Source: Segatella hominis
GTDB taxonomy: Bacteria; Bacteroidota; Bacteroidia; Bacteroidales; Bacteroidaceae
Reading direction: 5' to 3'
NCBI RefSeq assembly: GCF_019249725.2
Contig: NZ_CP137559.1
Coordinates: 3,227,001 to 3,291,000 of the forward strand
Length of the DNA: 64,000 nt
The notes under the pieces were generated by a model. It was not told the DNA's origin, did no database searches, and worked only from the letters and a program-made list of their open reading frames with translations. The number at the start of each line of letters is the position of its first letter. The first letter of the stretch is position 1. Below, one piece after another: positions 18,001 to 26,639 of the stretch. A program made the translations under genes and the position numbers.

Positions 18001-21000
18001 AGACCAAGACCATTGATGTAGAGTTGACCAATAGCGGTTATGGTGTATTCGGTGGTAAATATGGTATGCTCCAGGCTCCAAAGAACTTGAAGTCTTCATC
18101 CGATCAGTTCAATGTGTCAAAGGGTGCCAATAATATTGCAGCCCGCTCTACCGGTATGTTGCCAGTGACGTTCGCTCCTACCAAGGAGGGCAACTTCAGC
18201 AGTACCATTACCCTGACCGATAAGAATGGTCAGCAGTATTCGTTCCTGGTTCGCGGTGTCGCTTCAGTTCCTGCCAAGCAGAGTGTAACTCCTGATGCTT
18301 ACGATGCAGGCGACTTGAAGGTAGGCGGTGAGGATAAGACTGCTACCATCACTATCAAGAATACCGGTAATTATCCTTTGCAGTATGTCTTCCCTAAGTT
18401 CTCTTCCGAGAAGATAGTAGGTTCTACTGCCAAAGCACATAAGTTTGGTTATACTACCATCTCTAATGTTGCCGGCGACGAATCATTCGAGTATGAGCCA
18501 GCTCCAGAGTTGGCTGACGAGAAGGACATCACCTCTCAGTTTACCAACGACAATTGGCAGTCGGGTCCTATCAAGGTGGGCTTCAAGTTCCCATTCTATG
18601 GCAAGGACTACGAGCAGATTTACGTATCTTCTTATGGTGGTGTCTCCATGCAGCAGGCGGATGGCCGTATCTCTTGTATGGTTCCTACCGGCGATTGTGT
18701 ACAGGGATTGGGCTATATTTCGGCTTATACCAACTCTGGCTGGATGGACATGGGTGCCAACAGTAAGATTACCTATGGTCATAAGAACGGTAAACTCTAT
18801 ATCAAGTTCAAGGATGTGGTAACTCCTGCAACCAATGGTGCCGGCGAAACAACTACTATCAGTTTCCACATGGCTCTTTGCCCTGACGGAAGTGTAGAGG
18901 TTTACTACGATGATTATAATCCAGCAGGCGTATTCGGTTCTGGTGGTCACAACTTCGTAGGTGTCAGCGATATTGCTGCTTCTGATCCTTGTATATTTGT
19001 TGATGCCAACAAGGTACAGGAGAGCAATGATGGTCTGGATGCTCCTTATTATGATATTGTTACTGGCAGCGCCATCAAGATTGTGGCTCCTGCCAAGTCT
19101 ATGATCAAGAGCCTGTCAAGCACTGAAGGCTATGTAGGCAATGGTGAAAGCAAGGAAATCAAGGTAACATTGGCAGCCAACGATGAATTGGTGGCAGGAC
19201 CTCTGACCAACTATCTCACCGTTATCACCAACGACCCAATCAACCCAAGTGCATCTGTCAAGTTGACTGCCAACATCGTTGGCGACAACCTGAAGGCTGA
19301 GGCTGCTCTCGATTCTACCAGCGTAGATTTCGGTAAGGTATTCCGTACTTCTGCCCAGCAGCGCACAGTATTGTTGAGCAACAATGGTAAGGATGCTCTC
19401 AACGTGACAAGCGTAACTGTCAAGAACGGCAAGTTTACTCTTGCTGAAGATATGAATGCGGCCTTCTCTGTTCCTGCAGGTCAGGGCAAGGATATCGTAG
19501 TAACATTGCCTACTGCCGAGAAGGGTACTGTAGAAGATGTTCTCGTTATCACCTATCAGGATGGTACAACCAAGGAAATACCATTGAAGGCAGAGGTGAT
19601 TGGTAATCCTACCTGGAAGAGTAATCCAGAGAGCCTGGAGGTTGAAACTCCTTATGGTACCAACGTAAAAAAGACAATCCAGGTAACCAACGAGGGCGAT
19701 GAGAACCTTACGTTCTCTGCTGAGCCTGCTTCTTGGTATACAGCTTCCGACCAGGAGGCTACTGATAAGTCTACTGTTGATTATGTGTTCAAGTCTAAGC
19801 TCGATGGCTTCGATATACCTTATAACTGGGTAGACATCACCAACGACTATACTGAGCACATGCCTTATGCATACTATATTGACAAGACAGACTTCAAGAA
19901 GGTGGAACTTCCATTCGAGTTCCCATTCTATGGCAAGAAGTATAAGAGCATGTATATCTACAATACAGGTTTCGTATCTTTCGATGCTCCGGTAGAGGAT
20001 TACAAGCAGTTCCCTGAGCCACCAGCAAGTCTGCCAACAACAGAAACCTTCTATACCAACATCATCTGCCCATTCTGGGGTAACCACTCTATGAATACCC
20101 CATCTTCTGATGGTGTATATTACAAGGCAAAGGATGATGAGGTTATTGTAAGCTATAAGAATTATGGCAATACGATGATGCAGGGTATGAACTTTGAGGT
20201 GATTCTCCGCAAGGACGGTTCCTTCAAGTTCCAGTACAATGTAGATCCTGATGGATTCCAGTTGGGCGTATTCGGTCTCTGTGGTATCATGGATCATACC
20301 GGTACTCGTGGTATTACTCCTGCTGATATGTATATCACCGACGGCAATGCCGTTGAGTTCTCTCCATATAAGAACTATGTAGTGGCTCCAGGTGAGCAGG
20401 TTGAAATGCCGGTTGAGCTGAAAGCTAACCAGCTGGCTGACACTTACGATTACGAATTGAACGTTACAACCAACGATCCTTCTCGTGCAAGCGTTAAGAT
20501 TCCTGTTAAGCTGAATATCACTGGTGAGGCTCAGGCTGAGTTCCCTGAGGTAATCAATGTTGAGCAGCCTGTAGATGAGAACGCAATGGATCCTTCATAC
20601 TATGAATTCTATGTAGTCAACAAGGGAACCAAGGCATTCACTATCACAGACGTTGCTTCTGAGATGTTTACTGGCTCGGAGTCTGATGACCCTGATGTTG
20701 AGGAGCCTTCTGCTCCAGAAGGTGAACTTGAGGTCTATGCTGCACAAAGCAACTATGGCGGTGACGACGGTATCGACCCAGGTCCAATGGCTCTCTCTGA
20801 TGATGCTACAGCCAAGGCTTGGGTTCCATACAAGAGCGGCATGATGGCACCTATCGTAGTAGGTACCGACACCGTGAAGTTCAGAATCGCTCCTTATAAT
20901 GTTTATGAGGTACATAAGAAGGATTTCCCTCTCGTATTTACAGTAGAGGGCTTGAATGAGGAGACACACACCTCTACTATCAAGCTGAATATCACAGAGG

Positions 21001-22997
21001 CTCCTGTCATGGCCTTCGACCCAGAGGAGTTGCATATTGAAAATGTGGCTTCTGACTATAAGGACACTCGTACCGTCAATCTGATGAACGATGGCGAGTA
21101 TAAGCTTACTTACTCATTGAGTCTCGATCCATCTGGTCGTGATGCAGGCAATGAGTATGAGGACGGCAACGATCCTGCTCCTGCCTATAACGTCATCTCT
21201 TATCCTTCAGAGGATGTTGCCAAGAATTTCGTTGCTACCTGTGTAGAGAAGATTTCTGGCAAGAAGGGCATGGTGAAGGCTCTTGGCTTGAAGAAGGTGA
21301 AGGATGATCAGAAGTTCATCTACGACTTGCCTTCAGGTTACGAGGGTAATGCGCTATATTATCCAGTGCTCAACCCTGTAACCAATGCTCAGGCAGCCCT
21401 GATGGGTACGGGTGCTGCTGCTCTGGATGAGAACTTCTATGCAGCAACTCGCTATGAGGCTCCTGCTGAAGGTTTCAATCTTACCCATCTCTACTTCGTC
21501 GGTACAGTAGGCGACTTGGAGAATGTTGACATCGAGGCTTCTGTTATTCTGGGCAATGATGTTACTGCTACCGAGAAGACCATTGGTCATGGCAAGATTC
21601 ATATTACCAAGGAAGAACCTCGTGAGGATGGTAGTTATCAGGGTGCTGCACGTATGTTGGAGTTTGACAACCCTATCTACATCAATCCTGCTGATACCTT
21701 CTATGTCGTATTGAAATATCCTGCTGGCTACAAGGGATCTGCCATGATGGCTACCAAGGATGGAGATATGGAGACCAATCGCTATATGGCACACTTGAAG
21801 TCATTGGGTGGCTGGGTTGACATTGAGGCTCTCTACGACAATGCTTACAGCTATGGTGCCTTCGGTTACTTCATGACTTGTATCGAGAAGGAGAAGGGTG
21901 AGCCATGGATTAAGTTGCTCAACGAGAATAAGGAAGGTGAGATTGCTCCTGGCGAGGCTATTCCTGTACAGTTCGAGGTGAATGCCAAGAGTGCTTATTT
22001 TGCCAAGAACAATAAGGCTACTCTCGTAGTGAAGAGCAATGATCCATACAACAAGCTCTACAACTATCACATCTATCTCGACAAGAATGCTGCTCCTATC
22101 ATCACCGCTCCTGAAGGTGAGACCACTGTTCCTGAGGCTTCCAAGGCGATGGTTCCTGTAACTGTTGCTGATGCCGAGGGTGAGGCTTTCACCGTAAGTC
22201 TGGAAGATGCAGGCGGCATCGCTGCTGTTGAGAGCTATGAGAATGAGGACGGTACCCAGGACGGTATTTCTGAAAGCAATGGTACTTATACTGTTGAGGC
22301 TGGCGGCAGCTTGAAGCTCAATGTGGCTCTTGTTCCAGATTATGGTACTGCTGGCAAGCATACCTTCACCGTAAATGCCAAGGATGAGTCAGGCAATGTA
22401 AGCTCAGTTGTTGTCAACTACAACGTTGAACATACCAACCGTGCACCTGAGTACGTAGGTGCCACAGAGTTGGCTATGAAGGTTGGCGAGACCTCTGGTC
22501 AGTATAACTTCGCTGAACTCTTCAAGGATGTGGATGGCGACAAGATGACCTACACAGCTTCTGTCGAGGATGCATCTGTAGCTACTGTCTTCAAGTCGGA
22601 GGATGGATTTATCGTGGCTGGCAAGGCAGCAGGTAAGACCAACATCAACGTAGTGGCTACCGATGCCAATGGTGCTTCTACTACTGGTGTCATAGCCTTG
22701 ACTGTTGATGCTGCAACAGGTATCAGCAATGTTGTGGCTGGTGCCTCTAAGGGCGATATTACTGTAAATGGAGATGCAGAGAACGGTAATTTGAATGTTA
22801 CTATCGGTGCTGATGCCGACAAGGTTGTTCTCTCTGTTTATAGCAATGCCGGTCAGCTGATGGCTCAGAAGACCTTGCAGAATGTTCATGCTGGCGATAA
22901 GGCTAGCGTTGCTTTGGGTAAGGTTGCTGCGGGTGTATATCACCTTGTAGCTAATGTAGATGGCAAGACTTCAGCAGTGAAGTTTGTCGCTAAGTAA
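15090..22997 (+). CDS. Giant multidomain S8 subtilisin-like surface protease (2635 residues)
   Basis: A signal peptide (1 to about 24) and propeptide precede a complete S8 triad: D222 in AIIDGG, H277 in SHGTHVAG and S456 in GTSMACPHVSG, with the oxyanion Asn in AAGNNGE. A fibronectin III-like domain follows (about 530-630). Then comes a long array of Ig/ASH-like beta modules, including two copies of a paired module marked by FPFYGKDYEQIYVSSYGG (about 1170) and FPFYGKKYKSMYIYNTG (about 1610), and a cadherin-like module near 2450-2540. The last about 85 residues (GISNVVAG, LSVYSNAGQLMAQ, GVYHLVANVDG) look like a sorting-type C-terminal domain. Expected to be secreted or cell-surface bound. Single gene with its own promoter and strong terminator. 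Confidence 0.93.
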   Translation: MTRRLLLLVCAVLCLGSNVRISAQSTSSTTQSAESNFVEGVVRVKLQREIADRMIAAKLPLSVKGTNKKYVQTGVTPLDRVNQKVKAVSMTRVFPYAGKNEAKHKAFGLDLWYDVHYEASGMKLAQARNLFRSAEGVSYAQRIPLYKPIGGERFLEVSPAAVARAAKAASTMPFNDPLLNEQWHYNNDGHIAGTKVGADANVFKAWETGVTGSKDVVVAIIDGGFQVDHPDLKDNVWINTAELNGKPGVDDDGDGYVDDIYGYNFVINSSDINAHSHGTHVAGTVGATNNNGIGVCGVAGGSDGKGGVKMMVCQVFDSRASSSAVADFGAAIVYAADRGASIAQCSWGASVADDEDKSVTEAVDYFTKNGGGDKMNGGLCIFAAGNNGEEGNYYPGCLDKVVAVGSMAPDGSVAYYSNRGKWVDVTAPGGLEDNGQQYGVLSTLPNSTYGYNEGTSMACPHVSGIAALILSKYGNKQFSNETLRTLLTTSVNDLYTQNPEYKGLMGSGYIDAYKALQGKEGSVPEAVADFTVTASHDNALIEWTIPETEEKSIDHHVIYYSTEAFTATDDLNKLSSATVDTKFKYSGDKMSYEVEGLKASTKYYFAIVAYNRWGKASAVSPIKEATTNAGPKVQVDKKNLSMTVDATKASTAEASFNVKNAGEGVLKYQLTTATTRATMSTSGRIKKPNPGQVLPFSGTVSPTLVKRNAVATSNYQAKDWPDTLTYSNQLYSYIGETDTKLPNALAQYFYVDKATYPNGFNLTDLRIQGQNGQDPVIEIYDGSRSISTASLIQKVNYDFWAYNYPITLKEQIHFAPGSSFWVVAKFPAGAKNPLGTGKTTRTDVAQYSFYSSDNGTTWTQLSEVLKGTSFEAIASQLTWAVQAISKNPDWSQVLNPEPISGEVRPNESQKVTLKNDGQKLVNGTYNFNIHVKSNEAVDSKQQVALSMTVKGYKPELHSQQLVDFGDLLVGQTKTIDVELTNSGYGVFGGKYGMLQAPKNLKSSSDQFNVSKGANNIAARSTGMLPVTFAPTKEGNFSSTITLTDKNGQQYSFLVRGVASVPAKQSVTPDAYDAGDLKVGGEDKTATITIKNTGNYPLQYVFPKFSSEKIVGSTAKAHKFGYTTISNVAGDESFEYEPAPELADEKDITSQFTNDNWQSGPIKVGFKFPFYGKDYEQIYVSSYGGVSMQQADGRISCMVPTGDCVQGLGYISAYTNSGWMDMGANSKITYGHKNGKLYIKFKDVVTPATNGAGETTTISFHMALCPDGSVEVYYDDYNPAGVFGSGGHNFVGVSDIAASDPCIFVDANKVQESNDGLDAPYYDIVTGSAIKIVAPAKSMIKSLSSTEGYVGNGESKEIKVTLAANDELVAGPLTNYLTVITNDPINPSASVKLTANIVGDNLKAEAALDSTSVDFGKVFRTSAQQRTVLLSNNGKDALNVTSVTVKNGKFTLAEDMNAAFSVPAGQGKDIVVTLPTAEKGTVEDVLVITYQDGTTKEIPLKAEVIGNPTWKSNPESLEVETPYGTNVKKTIQVTNEGDENLTFSAEPASWYTASDQEATDKSTVDYVFKSKLDGFDIPYNWVDITNDYTEHMPYAYYIDKTDFKKVELPFEFPFYGKKYKSMYIYNTGFVSFDAPVEDYKQFPEPPASLPTTETFYTNIICPFWGNHSMNTPSSDGVYYKAKDDEVIVSYKNYGNTMMQGMNFEVILRKDGSFKFQYNVDPDGFQLGVFGLCGIMDHTGTRGITPADMYITDGNAVEFSPYKNYVVAPGEQVEMPVELKANQLADTYDYELNVTTNDPSRASVKIPVKLNITGEAQAEFPEVINVEQPVDENAMDPSYYEFYVVNKGTKAFTITDVASEMFTGSESDDPDVEEPSAPEGELEVYAAQSNYGGDDGIDPGPMALSDDATAKAWVPYKSGMMAPIVVGTDTVKFRIAPYNVYEVHKKDFPLVFTVEGLNEETHTSTIKLNITEAPVMAFDPEELHIENVASDYKDTRTVNLMNDGEYKLTYSLSLDPSGRDAGNEYEDGNDPAPAYNVISYPSEDVAKNFVATCVEKISGKKGMVKALGLKKVKDDQKFIYDLPSGYEGNALYYPVLNPVTNAQAALMGTGAAALDENFYAATRYEAPAEGFNLTHLYFVGTVGDLENVDIEASVILGNDVTATEKTIGHGKIHITKEEPREDGSYQGAARMLEFDNPIYINPADTFYVVLKYPAGYKGSAMMATKDGDMETNRYMAHLKSLGGWVDIEALYDNAYSYGAFGYFMTCIEKEKGEPWIKLLNENKEGEIAPGEAIPVQFEVNAKSAYFAKNNKATLVVKSNDPYNKLYNYHIYLDKNAAPIITAPEGETTVPEASKAMVPVTVADAEGEAFTVSLEDAGGIAAVESYENEDGTQDGISESNGTYTVEAGGSLKLNVALVPDYGTAGKHTFTVNAKDESGNVSSVVVNYNVEHTNRAPEYVGATELAMKVGETSGQYNFAELFKDVDGDKMTYTASVEDASVATVFKSEDGFIVAGKAAGKTNINVVATDANGASTTGVIALTVDAATGISNVVAGASKGDITVNGDAENGNLNVTIGADADKVVLSVYSNAGQLMAQKTLQNVHAGDKASVALGKVAAGVYHLVANVDGKTSAVKFVAK

Positions 22998-23049
22998 TGT
23001 AGATTTCGGTATCTTGCTTCCCGCTTTGGTAAGCAGGATACTTATCCAT

Positions 23050-23097
23050 AAAAAAGAGGAATCGTGATAATGATTATTCACGATTCCTCTTTTTTCT
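23050..23097. terminator. Strong bidirectional terminator
   Basis: AAAAAGAGGAATCGTGA (23051-23067) and its exact complement (23079-23095) form a 17-bp stem with A and T runs on either side, between the convergent subtilase and SGNH genes. Confidence 0.92.
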
Positions 23098-23143
23098 TTT
23101 TTACGATGTTCTTCTATGATGTTTCTTTTTCACGATGATGTCT

Positions 23144-24337
23144 TTATTTTACGATGTCTGCTGCATAGATTCCCATCGTCTTATAGCCTGTTGGGTTAGG
23201 ATGGAGCCAGTCGTTGCTGGCGTATTCCCGCTTCATTCTTCTGTCATCATTCGGATCTTGAAGCAGCTTGGCGAAATCCAGGATGCCATCCACGTTCTTC
23301 GCCTGACTTCGAATCCAGTCGTTTACATAGAGGCGGGCAGCTTCGTGGAAGTGGGTATAATATCCTGCGCCCTTGAAAGGGGTGATGGTTCCCAGATAAA
23401 CCTTCATCTTCCTTGCTTTCGCCTTCTTCATCATTCCCTGGATGCTCTCGATGATCTGTCTTGCCACGGTTTCGCTGCTTCCGCTCCTGGCTGCACCGAT
23501 GTCGTTGATGCCTTCAAAGATTATCACCTTCTTCACGCCGTTCTGCATCAGGATGTCTCTGTCGAAGCGTTCCTTGGCTAGTGCGCCGAAACCACCTGGA
23601 ACGGTTACACGGTTGTTGCCGATGCCCAGGTTCAGCACGCCCTGATTGGTTATCTTATGCTTCAGCTGTAGCATCTCCGACATGACGTCTGGCCAACGGT
23701 TCTGTGCATTGTCGGTAGAGCATTTTCCATCGGTGATGGAGTTTCCGATGATGGCGATGGCACTCATGTTGTTGTTCATCGTATAGACATCGATGCCGCT
23801 GATGTTGTACCAATGGTTCTCTCTGAAAGCCTTCACAAAGTTGGAGTGGGCATTGGTTACACCTTTCATGATATAAGAGGTGGTGCGGGAACCCATGTGG
23901 ACGGTAGGGACTGATGGTGCGGATGTATAGTTGATGGTGATGGCAAGTCGCTGAAGAGGCTTGAGGTCATAGGGCAGGGCATCGCTTGTGATGCTTTTGC
24001 CAGCCGGAATCGTAACCTTGTATTGATTGCCGAATTTGAGATATTTCGCACTCTTGGGGGCGATGGCGAAAGAGTCTTTGGCATGGGCAATATAGATAGA
24101 ACGGATGACAACCGGTTCGGTACTATAGATATTGCTGAGTTTCAGACGAATCATGTCGCCTCCGATGCTCACCTTGACCACCTGTCTCACGGAGCGGTTG
24201 GACATATTGTTATTATAGGGCATGAAGCTCTTCACGACGGTTTGTGGGGCAGTAGCCCATGTGCCTATCCATCCCTGTGCCGTAGCATTGATTGTTATAG
24301 CGCAGAGGAAAATAAAAAATGCAATAATTCTTTTCAT
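23144..24337 (-). CDS. Secreted SGNH/GDSL hydrolase
   Basis: The 397-residue protein has a signal peptide (MKRIIAFFIFLCAITINATA) and the SGNH blocks: S200 in IIGNSITDG, Gly in NLGIGNN, Asn in FEGINDIG and the DxxH pair in DWLHPNP. An N-terminal beta-rich region (about 21-185) with GTWATAPQ precedes the catalytic domain. Such enzymes remove acyl groups from sugars or lipids; the substrate is unknown. It is a distant paralogue of the SGNH protein at 54397-55599, sharing the WATA, SRTTSYI and GNSITDG segments, but it sits outside any carbohydrate cluster. Start chosen at MKRII, since the longer frame adds a non-signal sequence. Confidence 0.88.
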   Translation of the reverse strand: MKRIIAFFIFLCAITINATAQGWIGTWATAPQTVVKSFMPYNNNMSNRSVRQVVKVSIGGDMIRLKLSNIYSTEPVVIRSIYIAHAKDSFAIAPKSAKYLKFGNQYKVTIPAGKSITSDALPYDLKPLQRLAITINYTSAPSVPTVHMGSRTTSYIMKGVTNAHSNFVKAFRENHWYNISGIDVYTMNNNMSAIAIIGNSITDGKCSTDNAQNRWPDVMSEMLQLKHKITNQGVLNLGIGNNRVTVPGGFGALAKERFDRDILMQNGVKKVIIFEGINDIGAARSGSSETVARQIIESIQGMMKKAKARKMKVYLGTITPFKGAGYYTHFHEAARLYVNDWIRSQAKNVDGILDFAKLLQDPNDDRRMKREYASNDWLHPNPTGYKTMGIYAADIVK

Positions 24338-24381
24338 TCTTCTCTTATAATATGTGATATATAAAAAGGGTCGATGCATTT

Positions 24382-24404
24382 TTCAGCACCGACCAACCTA
24401 TAGT
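24382..24404 (-). terminator. Hairpin after the first Rpn copy
   Basis: GGTCG-TGC and GCA-CGACC arms (about 24369-24392) form a small imperfect hairpin directly below the Rpn stop codon. Weak T-tract on the minus strand. Confidence 0.4.
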
Positions 24405-24408
24405 CTTC

Positions 24409-25296
24409 TTATAATGATTTTATTTCTTTTTCAGACAACCCTGTAAATTGCATGATTTGCTCAATAGACATTCCGCCTTTCATCATCTTTAAGGCTATTG
24501 AATTCTTTGCTTCGGTTTTGCCTTCGACTCTTCCTTCAGCTCTTCCTTCTTCCATACCTTCCAATTTTGCATTGCCAAGAACATCGTTTTGAATCATGAT
24601 GGCATTCACGTGCTCATCGTATGCATGGCGCTCTGCATTTGTCATGGAATAATATTTCAGTTTTTCGCGAGCTTCCTGTAGTCCTGGAGCTTGAGTTTCA
24701 GGGTTGATAATGCCATTCTTCAGATATTCTACCCATTCCTCCAAAGGAGTTTTTGCCACTTTATTAAATTCGTTTACACGAACCAGAATATAAGTTGGGA
24801 ATATCTCGGAAGGCGATTTCCTTACTATCGTATCTTTCTCTTTGGTACTGATAACAAGATGGTCTTGGGTATGCAAGCCCACGAAGTTATTCTGTCCCAC
24901 ATAAATATAGTCAGAACCCTTGCCCAAATCAAAGTAAAGAATGCTGATGGAATATACTTTCTTCACTTCTTTATAGGTATTACCTAAATTGATATGTTCT
25001 GTGATGGCTTTGGCAACTCCATAGAGCACACGTTCCAAGTAGTATAGCTCACTTGTATTTTGAATTTCAACGATGATGATTTCACCCTTGCTGTTCTTGG
25101 CCTTGATATCTACTCGGTTGAATTTGTCATCCGCTTCTTGTTGGTTTCCTTCGCTTTCAAGGATTTCCACAATCTTGATAGGCTCATTCAGAAACACAGT
25201 CAGGAAGCCCTCAAGCACTCCAAAGTTAGCCTTTTGGCGAAGCAAGCGCTTGATTGCCCAGTCAAATCTGATGTATCTATCTCTTAGCTCTGTCAT
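24409..25296 (-). CDS. Rpn family PD-(D/E)XK nuclease/putative transposase, copy 1
   Basis: The 295-residue protein belongs to the Rpn/PDDEXK transposase-like family (recombination-promoting nucleases). The signature is RVDIKAKNSKGEIIIVEIQ (D63, E77, Q79), preceded by FDWAIKRLLRQ and followed by the hydrophobic YLERVLYGVAKAI. The C-terminus holds repeated EGR/EGK turns (about 248-262), where the number of copies differs from copy 2. A perfect Shine-Dalgarno (AAGGAGG) lies 5 bases upstream, unusual in this phylum. It is almost identical to copy 2 (26765-27628). The leader carries two tandem 66-bp hairpin units. Rpn proteins are linked to DNA mobility and recently to defence; role here unproven. 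Confidence 0.88.
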   Translation of the reverse strand: MTELRDRYIRFDWAIKRLLRQKANFGVLEGFLTVFLNEPIKIVEILESEGNQQEADDKFNRVDIKAKNSKGEIIIVEIQNTSELYYLERVLYGVAKAITEHINLGNTYKEVKKVYSISILYFDLGKGSDYIYVGQNNFVGLHTQDHLVISTKEKDTIVRKSPSEIFPTYILVRVNEFNKVAKTPLEEWVEYLKNGIINPETQAPGLQEAREKLKYYSMTNAERHAYDEHVNAIMIQNDVLGNAKLEGMEEGRAEGRVEGKTEAKNSIALKMMKGGMSIEQIMQFTGLSEKEIKSL

Positions 25297-25332
25297 ATTT
25301 GCCTCCTTATTTTAAGGATTCAACTTTCGTGC

Positions 25333-25464
25333 TGCAAAGAAAATGCCAGCGAGCGCAATGTAAGCTTGCTTACAAATTGCCGAGTGCAGCTTTTCTTCTG
25401 CAAAGAAAATGCCAGCGAGCGCAATGAAAGCTTGCTTTCAAATTGCCGAGTGCAGCTTTTCTTC
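25333..25464 (-). repeat. Two tandem 66-bp hairpin units in the leader of Rpn copy 1
   Basis: Units 25333-25398 and 25399-25464 are almost identical. Each contains a palindrome bounded by GCAAT and ATTGC (25355-25380; 25421-25446). One unit has GTAAGC/GCTTAC, the other GAAAGC/GCTTTC: a compensatory change that keeps the stem. Single copies occur at 27687-27712 and 29935-29960. Confidence 0.85.
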
Positions 25465-25466
25465 TG

Positions 25467-25498
25467 CAAAGATACGCTTTTCTTCTGAAAGATGCAAA
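25467..25498 (-). promoter_or_regulatory. Module promoter P1 (Rpn copy 1)
   Basis: Minus strand: TTTG (25495-25498), 20 bp, TATCTTTG (25467-25474). The spacer contains the palindrome-like CTTCT-GAA-AGATG. The same promoter is reused three more times in the island. Confidence 0.85.
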
Positions 25499-25540
25499 GA
25501 TTTTGGGGAAAATGTTTGAGGCTGAGGAAGATAAAAAGAA

Positions 25541-25593
25541 AAAGGTGTATCCTCCGCTTGCCCGTATTGTTGGGCAAGAAGGATACACCTTTC
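25541..25593 (-). terminator. GGTGTATCC-type terminator, copy A
   Basis: AAAGGTGTATCC (25541-25552) pairs with GGATACACCTTT (25581-25592); an inner CTTGCCC/GGGCAAG stem adds to it. It lies 58 bp beyond the 79-residue gene. Copies at 26710, 27803 and, outer stem only, 44669. Confidence 0.88.
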
Positions 25594-25651
25594 TTTAATT
25601 ATTCTCCACGATAAATAGAGGTAATACCCACATATCATAAAATCGTAATAT

Positions 25652-25891
25652 TTAGGCATAAGCTTGCTCCATTAATTTTTTGTTTCGTATCCAATACTTT
25701 TGAACGATGCTGATTTCAATATCATCCATATTGGTTTCTGTAACTTCACCCTCACTAGTCATAACAAGAGCATGATATGGCGGGTGTAGATACACTACAC
25801 GTATAAGGCCTTCTTCGGTTTTCGAAAATGCATATCCGCAAACAATCATCATAGCATTTTCTGCCACGATTTTAATCTCTTCTTCCTTCAT
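25652..25891 (-). CDS. Small protein of unknown function (79 residues)
   Basis: I do not recognise a family with certainty. The acidic-to-neutral protein begins MKEEEIKIVAENAMMIVCGY and ends NKKLMEQAYA, with no signal peptide or membrane segment. Its start overlaps the end of the upstream 99-residue gene by 20 bp, so the two are probably translated together. Position within an island of DUF2442/DUF4160-type pairs suggests a toxin-antitoxin-like or accessory pair, but that is inference from context only. Confidence 0.7.
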   Translation of the reverse strand: MKEEEIKIVAENAMMIVCGYAFSKTEEGLIRVVYLHPPYHALVMTSEGEVTETNMDDIEISIVQKYWIRNKKLMEQAYA

Positions 25892-26171
25892 TATAATCTA
25901 TTTTTACTGACTTGATTGGTTTGAGAAAAGTCTCAGGATTGATATACAGATTCTTCAATATGGGCAAAAGGTCAATATACTCTTCCGTTTCGCCCAAACC
26001 TTCATAATCAGCCATAACAACAATATATCCATTATCCCATTCCTTAACATCCACATATCGCTTGAGGCGCTTGGGAGTACGGAATCGGATATTACTATTG
26101 CCATATCGAAAAGAAGTCATATCTCCTTGATTAGAGAGTAACGCTTCTGATGAATTTTTCTTGTCGTCCAT
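25872..26171 (-). CDS. Small protein of unknown function (99 residues)
   Basis: Cytoplasmic, no membrane segment. The core KEWDNGYIVVMADYEG and the C-terminal FLKPIKSVKIDYNEG are reminiscent of DUF2442-like small proteins, but I cannot assign it. A strong Shine-Dalgarno (AAGGAGG, 26177-26183) precedes the ATG, as in the Rpn genes. A truncated copy of the first 52 codons is found at 29712-29876, showing that the gene has been duplicated within the island. Confidence 0.75.
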   Translation of the reverse strand: MDDKKNSSEALLSNQGDMTSFRYGNSNIRFRTPKRLKRYVDVKEWDNGYIVVMADYEGLGETEEYIDLLPILKNLYINPETFLKPIKSVKIDYNEGRRD

Positions 26172-26227
26172 ATTTACCTCCTTGTTTTAATGATTCACTT
26201 ATCCTTCTGTTGCAAAAAATCCTTTTA

Positions 26228-26494
26228 TTATGCTTGATAATAAATAGTATCTTCTGCATTTGACGGTTTGTATATACCAGCATCTGCGAACAGTCCTTCA
26301 AAGCATAAATCTTCGTTTAATTCAGGCCAATGAATACCATATCTACTCAATACGAAAGCCTTACGCTGTGCAGGTGTGGCGTTAGCAAGACGGTTCCAAC
26401 GACTGAAAGGATAGTTAGCCTTCCAGCCATTTTGGGTTTCTGCCCAAATATGGGCATCGTCAACCCAAACGCGATTTACTCTATATTGCTCCAT
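26228..26494 (-). CDS. DUF2442 family protein
   Basis: The 88-residue protein has the family core: WVDDAHIWAETQNGWKANYPF, then RKAFVLSRYGIHWPELNEDLCFEGLFADAG. DUF2442 genes are commonly paired with DUF4160 genes and are suspected toxin-antitoxin partners. Here the DUF4160 partner lies directly upstream and overlaps by 19 bases, but appears shortened. The tail beyond the core (YKPSNAEDTIYYQA) is short and polar. Confidence 0.85.
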   Translation of the reverse strand: MEQYRVNRVWVDDAHIWAETQNGWKANYPFSRWNRLANATPAQRKAFVLSRYGIHWPELNEDLCFEGLFADAGIYKPSNAEDTIYYQA

Positions 26495-26625
26495 AATATC
26501 TTATTTTTGATTAAAATACTCTTTCTTGTTTCATTTCCATCCTTGATAACATGGACATGAATTGGTTCATGATCATTAGAATAAAACATGAATCTGAATC
26601 CGAAAAATATAAATATTGTTGGCAT
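26476..26625 (-). pseudogene. DUF4160 family protein, apparently truncated (49 residues)
   Basis: MPTIFIFFGFRFMFYSNDHE and PIHVHVIKDG match the start of DUF4160 proteins. The usual second half (residues about 50-85) is missing: after NETRKSILIKNK the frame ends while running into the DUF2442 start codon in another frame. A small deletion at the gene junction is the simplest explanation. The start at 26625 is supported by promoter P2 just upstream. It may still make a short protein. Confidence 0.7.
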
Positions 26626-26639
26626 CGTTTCTTTTTTTG

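Noticed and set aside
19116..20297. Long minus-strand open frame (393 codons) inside the subtilase gene
   Set aside because: It is antisense to a clear multidomain protein, with no recognisable motif; it is an artefact of codon bias.
25320..25588. Open frames of 72-85 codons across the hairpin repeats
   Set aside because: They translate the repeat itself (KSCTRQFESK twice) and have no independent start signals.
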